DNA from: Polaromonas sp.
Lineage (GTDB): Bacteria; Pseudomonadota; Gammaproteobacteria; Burkholderiales; Burkholderiaceae_C
Assembly (NCBI RefSeq): GCF_029945895.1
Contig: NZ_JAQSDL010000076.1
Location: forward strand, 124,001 to 188,000
Direction of reading: 5' to 3'
DNA length: 64,000 nucleotides
Shown: positions 35,356-42,725 of the stretch, one piece after another
Numbering within the stretch: position 1 is the first letter of the stretch
Layout of the letters: each line of letters begins with the position of its first letter
The notes under the pieces: model-generated
Databases searched by the model: none
Told to the model about the DNA's origin: nothing
What the model saw: only the letters and a program-made list of their open reading frames with translations
Made by a program: the position numbers and the translations under genes

Positions 35356-36046
35356 GGTGGACCCCCCTGGTTTTGACGGGAGCCAGCCAGGCGCCGAACC
35401 AGTCGGCCGCCAGTTCGGCCACCTGCTCCAGGGTGCCGCGTTCCTCGAACAGGTGGGTGGCGCCCGGCACCACCGCCAGCCGTTTTTCGCAGTGCAAATG
35501 CGCGTAGGCCTGCTCGTTGAGCGCCATCACCTCGTCGTCGTTGCCGCCCACGATCAGCAGGGTGGGCGCGGTCACCGCCGCCAGCGCCACCGGACCGGCC
35601 AGGTCGGGGCGGCCACCGCGCGAGACCACGGCGGCAATACGTTTGCCGAGCCGCGCCGCGGCAATCAGTGCCGCCGCGCTGCCGGTGCTGGCGCCGAAGT
35701 AGCCGATGGGGGCGTGTTGCAGGTCCGGCTGGGCGGCCACCCACTCGGTGACCTGCTGCATGCGCCCGGTCAGCAGGGCAATGTCGAAACGGTGTTCGCG
35801 GGTGTGGGTGTCGACCTGTTCCTCCTGCGCGGTGAGCAGGTCGAACAGCAGGGTGGCAATGCCCGCGTGCTGGAGTTTTTGCGCCACCTGGCGGTTGCGG
35901 GCGCTGTGCCGGCCGCTGCCGCTGCCATGGGCAAACACCACCAGGCCCTGAGCGCCGGCCGGCAGGACCAGGTCGCCGTACAGCCAGGTGTTTCCGCACG
36001 GAATACGGACTTCGCGGCTCGCCGGGGCAGAGGTGGGACGGTTCAT
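35330..36046 (-). CDS. Dienelactone-hydrolase-like alpha/beta hydrolase
   Basis: 238 aa from MNRPTSAP; a second ATG two codons upstream is too close to the GGAG ribosome-binding site. Nucleophile in GYFGASTGSAAAL, oxyanion/HGSGSGRHS loop FAHGSGSGRHSARN, aspartate in VGGNDDEV and histidine in GATHLFEE. Substrate unknown. First gene of a three-gene unit with the phosphoribosyltransferase and the erythromycin-esterase-like gene. Confidence 0.86.
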   Translation of the reverse strand: MNRPTSAPASREVRIPCGNTWLYGDLVLPAGAQGLVVFAHGSGSGRHSARNRQVAQKLQHAGIATLLFDLLTAQEEQVDTHTREHRFDIALLTGRMQQVTEWVAAQPDLQHAPIGYFGASTGSAAALIAAARLGKRIAAVVSRGGRPDLAGPVALAAVTAPTLLIVGGNDDEVMALNEQAYAHLHCEKRLAVVPGATHLFEERGTLEQVAELAADWFGAWLAPVKTRGVHHERHTPSL

Positions 36047-36154
36047 GGACATCTCCGGTAGTCAGACCCACCTTAGTCCTGCGCGGCGTGCGCTGCCATC
36101 AGACAAGTCCTATTTGATGGTCAGACCGGCCTGCCGTTGCCGGGTCCTTGATAT

Positions 36155-36215
36155 GGAGCAAAAACAGCCACCAGCCCAATCAGGGCGGGCGGGAGCAGCT
36201 ATTAAATCAGGAGCT
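36155..36215 (-). repeat. R1 dispersed repeat, copy 8
   Basis: Reverse copy: GGAGCAAAAACAGCCACCAG, then GGGAGCAGCTATTAAATCAG. Between the hydrolase promoter region and the DUF1272 gene. Confidence 0.85.
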
Positions 36216-36239
36216 GCCGGCGCCGCGCTGTGCCACGGT

Positions 36240-36488
36240 TCACGCCGGGGCGTTGCAGCCGGCGGGCTTGAAGACCGGCTCGGTCGATGCCGGGTAGCGG
36301 GCCAGTTTGCCCGCCGGCCGGCGCGGCCGGGCCACCAGTTCGCCGCCGCAGTTGGGGCAGGTGCCGGCAAGCTTGTTGCTGGCGCAATCGCTGCAGAAGG
36401 TGCACTCAAAGCTGCAGATGCGGGCATCGGGCGAGTCGCCGGGCAGGTCCTGGTTGCAGCATTCGCAGTTGGGGCGGAGTTGGAGCAT
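36240..36488 (-). CDS. DUF1272 family zinc-ribbon-like protein
   Basis: 82 aa. MLQLRPNCECCNQDLP, ICSFECTFCSDCA and GTCPNCGGEL give four cysteine clusters, likely two structural zinc sites, which is the DUF1272 pattern. Function unknown. The last ~25 residues are a Pro/Ala/Lys tail. Divergent from the FrnE-like gene. Confidence 0.88.
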   Translation of the reverse strand: MLQLRPNCECCNQDLPGDSPDARICSFECTFCSDCASNKLAGTCPNCGGELVARPRRPAGKLARYPASTEPVFKPAGCNAPA

Positions 36489-36634
36489 GGTGGTGTCCTG
36501 TTCAAAGCGGTCGGAAAGGGCTCTTGCTGCGCATTTTCCGGCATGTTGGCGAGCCAGCCCGACGGCCTGCGGGGTTGCTCGATAGCCACTACCATGGGTG
36601 CTGATTTTTTTATCCCTCTGTCAAGGACGCCCGC

Positions 36635-37300
36635 ATGACCACCCCGACCCTCACAAAAATGAAAATCGACTTCGTCTCCGACGTGTCCTGCCCCTGGTGC
36701 GTGATTGGCCTCAAGTCGCTGGAAGACGCCCTGGGGCGGGTTGCCGGCGAGGTCCAGGCCGAGATACATTTCCAGCCTTTCGAGCTGAACCCGCAGATGC
36801 CGGCCGAAGGCCAGGACATTGCTGAACACCTGGCCGAAAAATACGGCTCCACCCCCGAGCAGTCACAGCGCAACCGCGAGATGATCCGCGCGCGCGGGCA
36901 GGACGTGGGTTTCACCTTCAGCATGGACAAACGCAGCCGCATCTACAACACCTTCGACGCGCACCGCCTGCTGCATTGGGCCGAAGAAGAAGGGGAAGGC
37001 CGCCAGCTGGCACTCAAGGAGGCCTTGTTCAAAGCCTATTTCTCCGACGGTGAAAGCCCGGGCTCGCACGAGGTGCTGGCGCGCGTGGCCGGCGAGGTTG
37101 GCCTGGACATGGCGCGGGCCAAGGCCATTCTGGCGTCAAGCGAGTATGCAGACGCCGTGCGCGAACGTGAGCAGTTCTACCTGCAGCAGGGCATCCACGC
37201 GGTGCCGGCCGTCATCATCAACGACAAACACCTGATCTCGGGCGGGCAGCCGGCCGAGGTGTTCGAGCAGGCCTTGCGGCAGATCGCAGCGGCCGGCTGA
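36635..37300 (+). CDS. FrnE-like DsbA-family oxidoreductase
   Basis: 221 aa, cytoplasmic (no signal peptide). Thioredoxin-fold active site CPWC at ~19-22 (DVSCPWCVIGLKSLE), the long helical insertion, and a cis-proline region HAVPAVIIND followed by SGGQPAEVFEQAL, as in FrnE/2-hydroxychromene-2-carboxylate isomerase-like proteins. FrnE homologues act as disulfide isomerases or oxidoreductases in stress resistance. Convergent with the OsmC gene, only 6 bp apart. Confidence 0.9.
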   Translation: MTTPTLTKMKIDFVSDVSCPWCVIGLKSLEDALGRVAGEVQAEIHFQPFELNPQMPAEGQDIAEHLAEKYGSTPEQSQRNREMIRARGQDVGFTFSMDKRSRIYNTFDAHRLLHWAEEEGEGRQLALKEALFKAYFSDGESPGSHEVLARVAGEVGLDMARAKAILASSEYADAVREREQFYLQQGIHAVPAVIINDKHLISGGQPAEVFEQALRQIAAAG

Positions 37301-37306
37301 CCGGGG

Positions 37307-37744
37307 TCAGGCCTTCAGCGTCGCGGTCAGCGTGATGGAACCCACGCTGGCCAGCGCCTTGGACAGCGGGCAGCCGCGTTTGGCGGCCTCGGCGATCTGC
37401 TGGAACTGGCCCGCATCCATGCGGGGCACCTTGGCGTCCAGCGTCAGCGCAATCCGGTCGATCAAAAAACCATCGCCATCGGGAATCAGGCTGACCTTGG
37501 CGGTCGTGTCCACCTGCTCGGTGGCAAAGCCCGCCTTGTCGCAGGCAAACGAAAACGCCATGGTGAAGCAGGCCGCATGCGCCGCACCCAGCAACTCTTC
37601 GGGGTTGGTGCCTTTGCGGTCGTCTTCAAAACGGCTGCCGAAGCCGTAGGGATAAGCTTTGAGCGCATCGGTTTCAGTGCTGATCTGGCCCTGGCCTTGT
37701 TTGCCCTGGCCTTCCCAGTGAACGCTGGCGGTTTTTTCGGTCAT
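37307..37744 (-). CDS. osmC: OsmC-family peroxiredoxin
   Basis: 145 aa from MTEKTASVHWEGQGKQGQG; an upstream in-frame ATG adds 18 unsupported residues. Catalytic cysteines lie in GAAHAACFTMAFSFA and in KRGCPLSKALA, with the conserved GTNPEELLGAAHA before the first. Reduces organic hydroperoxides in the cytoplasm; here close to other stress genes. Confidence 0.93.
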   Translation of the reverse strand: MTEKTASVHWEGQGKQGQGQISTETDALKAYPYGFGSRFEDDRKGTNPEELLGAAHAACFTMAFSFACDKAGFATEQVDTTAKVSLIPDGDGFLIDRIALTLDAKVPRMDAGQFQQIAEAAKRGCPLSKALASVGSITLTATLKA

Positions 37745-37983
37745 GCTGTGTCCTTTGGATGATGGTGTGATGGAGGGCGGGCCGCTGTGCGTGGCCACCT
37801 GATCACTGTGCCGCGCCGACGCGGGGCAGGGCGTGAGACATCATCGCCAGCGGGCGCTGGCCTTTTCCTACGTCGATGAGTGGCCAACATACGCCTTCAT
37901 CTCCAATCAAGCTCAATTCAATTGCTGAAACCTCCTCTAATCGGAGGTTTTTGTTGCGTCGATCGCCTTGCATACTTCTAAGC

Positions 37984-38670
37984 ATGACTATTAAGAACAA
38001 GAAACCTCCGCTGACATTCAATCAATACCAGCGTTTGCACAATGTCATCCAGAGTCTTGCGCTGAACTGGAAAAATGATGTCGGTCGCTCGTGTGTATTT
38101 TTCAGCATTACGGGTGCAGCCCTAATGCACCAGCATTACTCAAAGAATGCGAAAGTTATCTGCGGCAGTGGGGCGGTGATGCTTGATGCGAAAAGCGATA
38201 CCGTGCTCTCTTGGTTCACGCTAACCGAAGATGGAATGTTAACGACTGGCCCGGACGCGTTTCATGCATGGATCGAGTGTGATGGGTGGTTGATCGATCT
38301 CATGGCTCCGAACTATCTTGAAGCTTCGATCGGCGCAAGGCGTACCTCAATCGGGATCGATCCGGCAGCAGCTCCACCCGCGGCCGTTCCTCCGAGAAAA
38401 ATGTTTCAAAAGCCTGTGGACAAAACTACAGGGTCGATTGATGACATGAGAAAAACGGGCGACTGTGTGTTTGTGCCTGATCGAGATGTGACGGCCGGAA
38501 TCATCGACAGGGCATTCGAAGGCACCGTATTGATGGATGTTCTTAATATTGCAGCGCAATGGCATCGTCCCCTGCCCAACACCATGGTACCGTCCATCAC
38601 AATCACTGATGATTTAGGTAAGCTGACCACGATCAACATTATCAAACGCGACTTGGCAGGCGCTTGGTAG
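37984..38670 (+). CDS. DUF2026 family protein
   Basis: 228 aa from MTIKNKKPPLTF; the frame upstream is open but lacks support. The core has CVFFSITGAALMHQHYSKNAKVICGSG and AFHAWIECDGWLIDLMAPNY, a Cys...His...Asp order reminiscent of transglutaminase/cysteine-protease folds, which is how I recall DUF2026. The gene has much lower GC and third-position GC than its neighbours and is the first of three genes in a low-GC islet. Function unknown. Confidence 0.72.
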   Translation: MTIKNKKPPLTFNQYQRLHNVIQSLALNWKNDVGRSCVFFSITGAALMHQHYSKNAKVICGSGAVMLDAKSDTVLSWFTLTEDGMLTTGPDAFHAWIECDGWLIDLMAPNYLEASIGARRTSIGIDPAAAPPAAVPPRKMFQKPVDKTTGSIDDMRKTGDCVFVPDRDVTAGIIDRAFEGTVLMDVLNIAAQWHRPLPNTMVPSITITDDLGKLTTINIIKRDLAGAW

Positions 38671-38694
38671 CACCCAAGTGGCGCTTGGCTCCCG

Positions 38695-39249
38695 CTATAA
38701 GGTCGAGCGAGACGGTTTTTTGATCTCGCGATGCCTTATTCCCAACGCGTCTACTAACAAGCGCTGGCTGACAAAAACAGCTGTCATGACAAAACGCGTT
38801 CTTGTATCTGCAATCTGCTCAGGAGAAAACATCGGATGATCATCTTCACGGTCCCAGCGCAACAGGCTCGCCGCGTATGTCAGCCCTTTACAAACTTCAA
38901 CAACTTCAGGTTTAGAAAAATCTAACGTGAGATGGTAGTGAGCAAATTGGTTTCTAACTTTTGCCAGAATCTGAAGATCTTGATAAATGGGCTTTGAAAT
39001 TAGCCCGAGCAAATAACTGACGTCAGCGCGAGAAGAAAAGTTACCGAGAGCCCCTGACGTCGGACTAAGAACCTTAGACGAGACGGAACTCTCAATAAAA
39101 AATCTTTCGAGCATCGAACCGAGACAAGCATCAATATAAGCTGACGCGACTAGAACTACAGAGGAATCAGGTTCATCGTTTAGCACCCGATAAAAAGCAT
39201 CAGTATCGGCAGATAAACTTTCAGCAGGAAGTACGGCACGCTTCGACAT
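38695..39249 (-). CDS. MltR-like (mannitol repressor domain) protein
   Basis: 184 aa from MSKRAVLPAESL. SVVLVASAYIDACLGSMLERFF, GALGNFSSRADVSYLLGLIS and LAKVRNQFAHYHLTLDFS match the MtlR/MltR helical domain. There is no mannitol operon here and no DNA-binding motif; many such stand-alone proteins have unknown roles. Low GC (about 40%). Convergent with the DUF2026 gene; 46 bp after the membrane protein gene on the same strand. Confidence 0.72.
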   Translation of the reverse strand: MSKRAVLPAESLSADTDAFYRVLNDEPDSSVVLVASAYIDACLGSMLERFFIESSVSSKVLSPTSGALGNFSSRADVSYLLGLISKPIYQDLQILAKVRNQFAHYHLTLDFSKPEVVEVCKGLTYAASLLRWDREDDHPMFSPEQIADTRTRFVMTAVFVSQRLLVDALGIRHREIKKPSRSTL

Positions 39250-39295
39250 ACTCACCCATCGTAGAAGCCATCTGCAATCGGTCGCGGTGAAGCAT

Positions 39296-39745
39296 TTATG
39301 TTGTATAGAAGCTCCACAGTGACCGCACAAAGGCAAAGAGCAAAACAAGGACACCGGCAAGACCACTCACAACGGAGAAGAAAAATACAACGCTCCATAC
39401 ACGTGCATAAACGATGTATTGATCGCGGGCGGCAAGTTTGTGAGCCTCAATCAACGCAGCGAACTGATCCGGGTTCTTGACGGCCTTTACCAAGCCCAAT
39501 AGCTGCCGCGATTGGAAATAGCCTTGGTAAACCTCCCAAAAAACAAAGGCAGCTAGCGACACCGAAACGAGAATTGCAGACCAAAAAATTTCTGGCTTGG
39601 TCAATTCTGGCTTTAGAAACGACCAAATGGCAAAGAAGCCAGCGTACCCTGCAACCAATATCAAATTGGTGTACGCCCGAGCTTGTCCATAGGCGTGAGA
39701 TATAAGCTCTTTTTGAGCTTCCAGCTTTTCCTTGTCGATATTCAT
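39296..39745 (-). CDS. Small membrane protein of the low-GC islet
   Basis: 149 aa from MNIDKEKLEAQKEL. Hydrophobic segments at about 27-45 (LILVAGYAGFFAIWSFL), 55-72 (FWSAILVSVSLAAFVFW) and 122-142 (VWSVVFFFSVVSGLAGVLVL). The N-terminal helix is charged. No family recognised. Same strand as the MltR-like gene and likely co-transcribed; low GC. Confidence 0.72.
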   Translation of the reverse strand: MNIDKEKLEAQKELISHAYGQARAYTNLILVAGYAGFFAIWSFLKPELTKPEIFWSAILVSVSLAAFVFWEVYQGYFQSRQLLGLVKAVKNPDQFAALIEAHKLAARDQYIVYARVWSVVFFFSVVSGLAGVLVLLFAFVRSLWSFYTT

Positions 39746-39801
39746 CGCCACAAGTGTAGGCTTGGCGCCGCCCAATGTCATCCCTAAAAGCCCGCGCCCG
39801 C

Positions 39802-41148
39802 CTACAGTTTCTTGACCAGCACCTGGCTCTTGCGGTTGACGTTGTACTTGCGCTTGCGCGCTTCCGGCAGCCAGTCCGGATCGACCTGCACAAAGCCGCG
39901 CTTGATGAACCAGTGCATGGTGCGGGTGGTCAGCACAAAAATGCTGTCCAGGCCCATCAGCCGGGCGCGCTGCTCGATGCGTTTGAGGATGCGTTCGCCG
40001 TCGCCCTGGCTCTGGCTGTGCGGCGACACCGTGAGCGCCGCCATCTCGGCGGTTTTGGCCTCGGGGTAGGGATACAGCGCGGCGCAGCCGAAGATGACGC
40101 CGTCGTGTTCGATCACGGTGTAGTGGTCGGCGTCGCGTTCGATCTCGGTGCGGTCGCGTTTGACCAGTGTGCCGTCTTTTTCAAACGGCTCGATCAGTTG
40201 CAGGATGCCGCCCACGTCGTCGGCGGTGGCTTCGCGCAGGCTCTCGAGTTTTTCGTCGATCACCATGGTGCCTATGCCGTCGTGCACGTAGATTTCCAGC
40301 AGCAGCGCGCCGTCCACCGCGAAGGGCAGGATGTGGCTGCGCTCGACACCGGCCTTGCAGGCCTTGGCGCAGTGCTGCAGGTAAAACGCGGTGTCCGTGG
40401 GCTGGGTCGCGTTGGGCAGCTGGGCCAGCAGTTTTTCGGCGGTGGCAAGCGGCAGCTCGGTGTCGATCGGGTTGTCTTCGCTTTCCGGCTCGCCGGGGTG
40501 GATGCGGATGCCGGGGATTTCTGTCACGAAGATCAACTTGTCGGCCTGCAGCTCAATCGCCACGCTCGTGGCCACTTCCTCCATGGTCAGGTTGAAGGCT
40601 TCGCCGGTCGGTGAAAAACCGAAGGGCGAGAGCAGCACCATGGCGCCGAACTCCAGCGTGCGCAGGATGCCCTTGGTGTCCACCTTGCGCACCAGGCCCG
40701 AGTGCTTGAAGTCCACCCCGTCGACAATGCCGACCGGCCGGGCGGTGATGAAGTTGCCCGAGATCACGCGCACCGTGGAGCCGGCCATCGGTGTGTTGGG
40801 CAGGCCCTGGCTGAAGGCGGCCTCGATTTCATAACGCAGCTGACCGGCAGCTTCCTGGGCACAATCCAGCGCCACTGAATCGGTGATGCGCATGCCGTGG
40901 GAATACTTGGCCTCGTGGCCCTTGGCGGCCAACTGCTCGTTGACCTGCGGCCGGAAGCCGTGCACCAGCACGATTTTCACGCCCATGCTTTGAATCAGCG
41001 CCAGGTCCTGGGCCAGGTGCTGGAGCTTGCCGGCGGCAATGGCTTCGCCAGCAATGCCAACCACAAAGGTCTTGCCGCGGTGCAGGTGGATGTAGGGCGC
41101 CACCGAACGGAACCAGGGCACAAAGGTGAAATTGAAGACGGCGGACAT
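39802..41148 (-). CDS. argA: Amino-acid N-acetyltransferase (N-acetylglutamate synthase)
   Basis: 448 aa. An amino-acid-kinase-like domain (VPWFRSVAPYIHLHRGKTFV to ~residue 290) is followed by a GNAT domain (LREATADDVGGILQLIEP ... LTTRTMHWFIKRGFVQV). This two-domain layout is ArgA, which catalyses the first step of arginine synthesis and is usually inhibited by arginine through the kinase-like domain. Single gene, divergent from the GGDEF-like membrane protein. Secure. Confidence 0.95.
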   Translation of the reverse strand: MSAVFNFTFVPWFRSVAPYIHLHRGKTFVVGIAGEAIAAGKLQHLAQDLALIQSMGVKIVLVHGFRPQVNEQLAAKGHEAKYSHGMRITDSVALDCAQEAAGQLRYEIEAAFSQGLPNTPMAGSTVRVISGNFITARPVGIVDGVDFKHSGLVRKVDTKGILRTLEFGAMVLLSPFGFSPTGEAFNLTMEEVATSVAIELQADKLIFVTEIPGIRIHPGEPESEDNPIDTELPLATAEKLLAQLPNATQPTDTAFYLQHCAKACKAGVERSHILPFAVDGALLLEIYVHDGIGTMVIDEKLESLREATADDVGGILQLIEPFEKDGTLVKRDRTEIERDADHYTVIEHDGVIFGCAALYPYPEAKTAEMAALTVSPHSQSQGDGERILKRIEQRARLMGLDSIFVLTTRTMHWFIKRGFVQVDPDWLPEARKRKYNVNRKSQVLVKKL

Positions 41149-41333
41149 GGGCGCGCTTTCGGGGTCGGGAAAGGTGAAAAACAGCTTGCTGGAACGGAAA
41201 AACCGGACAAAAGACCCGGCGCTCCGGCCAATGGCAGTGAGTGTAAGGGACGCGGCGGCGCGGCGGGAGGCCTCGCCGGGCTGCGGTTTCTACGCGGTGG
41301 CGGCGACGGTTTGGCCGGATAATGCGGCCATTC

Positions 41334-42653
41334 ATGGACAAACTCGCGTTTGGCTTCTGGGGCGTTTATTTCGGCACGGCGACCCTGATGCTGGCGGGTT
41401 CGGCGCTGGCGTTCTCCCGTTCGCTGCATCGCATTTCGCTCAACGCCGGCCTCTCGGCCACCGCCTCGGGTTTTTTTGTGATCGCCTTTCTGGGCGGCCT
41501 GCCGATTGAGAATGAAAACACGCTGGCGCGGGCTCTGGCACACATTGCGATGCTGGTCTCGGGCTTTCTGGCTTACCTGCTGTTTTCCATTCTGGGCCTG
41601 CTGCGTGGCAGGAAGGGGCGGCTGCAGACCCGGCTGGCGCTGACGGTACTCGTGCTGGGCGTGATGGCGGCGGGCTGGCTGCTGCCGCCAGTTCCGTCCC
41701 TCGCGCTGGGTCTCGGGTTCGCCTGGACTCTGGGCGTGGTGGCGCTGGCCGTGTCGCTGCGCAGCGCCTACCGCGGGGACCGGCTGGCGTGGACGGCCGT
41801 ACTTGGGGTGTTTTTCATGCTGGTGGCCATGCTGGGCCTGGGCTGGATTGCGCTGGGGCGCGGGCAGGAAGCCTGGCCGGTGCATGCGGTCAGCGCCCTC
41901 GCTGGAACCGCCTACCTCGTGACCATGGCCGCAGCGCTCTGGACGCGTTACTCCTACCTGATCGAGCTGCACCAGGTCATGGCCATGGGGCCCAGTTATG
42001 ACCCGGTGACCCGCATGCGTTCACACACCGAAACCGGGCAGATGGTTGGAAATATTTTCCGGCGCGGCAGGGAAGATCTGACCGGGTGGGACACCGCGGG
42101 CACGGCTGATGCAGGCGAGGCGGGCGATGTCGTGGCAGCAGCGGACAATGCGCCGCCGACGCCCCGACGGTCGGGCACGGTCGTGGGCGTGATGGTGGTG
42201 AGCATAGGCAACCTCTACGCGCTGGAGCGCCTGCACGGCATGGCAGCGGTCAACCACGCGCTGTTTGTCTGCGCCGGGCGTTTGCGCCGCGCGGTGCCGG
42301 CCTATGTCGAGATGGGCCGTTTTTCGGCTGACGGCTTTGTGCTGCTTCTGCGTGACTGCAAGGACAGCGGCCAGCTGATCCGGCTGGCGCACGAGGTGGA
42401 AGTGCGCCTGTCCAAATCGGTGGTGCTCAACACCAGCCTCGACGCGGCGCGCCGCGAAAGCGAGCAGACGCGCTGGCGGGCCGAAATTGGCGTCGGCGTG
42501 TTGCTGGTGTCCGACCCGGCGGCCAAGGCTTCGAGTGTGCTGGCTTCCTGCAAGGCCATGTCGCGCACCGCCATGTCCTATGCCAGCCGGGTCGCCTGGC
42601 TGGACCAGACCAGTGGCGAGGCCGTCGAGCTGCCGGTGCTGGAAGCCGCCTGA
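41334..42653 (+). CDS. Membrane protein with degenerate GGDEF domain
   Basis: 439 aa from MDKLAFGFWG. Five to six membrane helices in the first ~215 residues (7TMR-like sensor region), then a cytoplasmic domain with the GGDEF fold: VVGVMVVSIGNLYALERLHG corresponds to the LDIDxFKxxND strand, and MGRFSADGFVLLLRD is where RYGGDEF should be. The signature is FSADGF, so the catalytic Gly-Gly-Asp-Glu residues are absent and no c-di-GMP synthesis is expected; a binding or regulatory role is more likely. Confidence 0.8.
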   Translation: MDKLAFGFWGVYFGTATLMLAGSALAFSRSLHRISLNAGLSATASGFFVIAFLGGLPIENENTLARALAHIAMLVSGFLAYLLFSILGLLRGRKGRLQTRLALTVLVLGVMAAGWLLPPVPSLALGLGFAWTLGVVALAVSLRSAYRGDRLAWTAVLGVFFMLVAMLGLGWIALGRGQEAWPVHAVSALAGTAYLVTMAAALWTRYSYLIELHQVMAMGPSYDPVTRMRSHTETGQMVGNIFRRGREDLTGWDTAGTADAGEAGDVVAAADNAPPTPRRSGTVVGVMVVSIGNLYALERLHGMAAVNHALFVCAGRLRRAVPAYVEMGRFSADGFVLLLRDCKDSGQLIRLAHEVEVRLSKSVVLNTSLDAARRESEQTRWRAEIGVGVLLVSDPAAKASSVLASCKAMSRTAMSYASRVAWLDQTSGEAVELPVLEAA

Positions 42654-42725
42654 GGCAGTTACGGGGACCTGTTGCCGGCCGGCTGCCCGCCAGCACCGAT
42701 AATCAGTGGTTTTGAGTCTCATCCC

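Noticed and set aside
37803..37880. Possible gene end (minus strand, ...RPLAMMSHALPRVGAAQ, stop at 37803)
   Set aside because: Looks a little like a protein C-terminus at the islet border, but I cannot assign it to a family and the frame upstream belongs to unrelated low-GC DNA; not enough to call a pseudogene.
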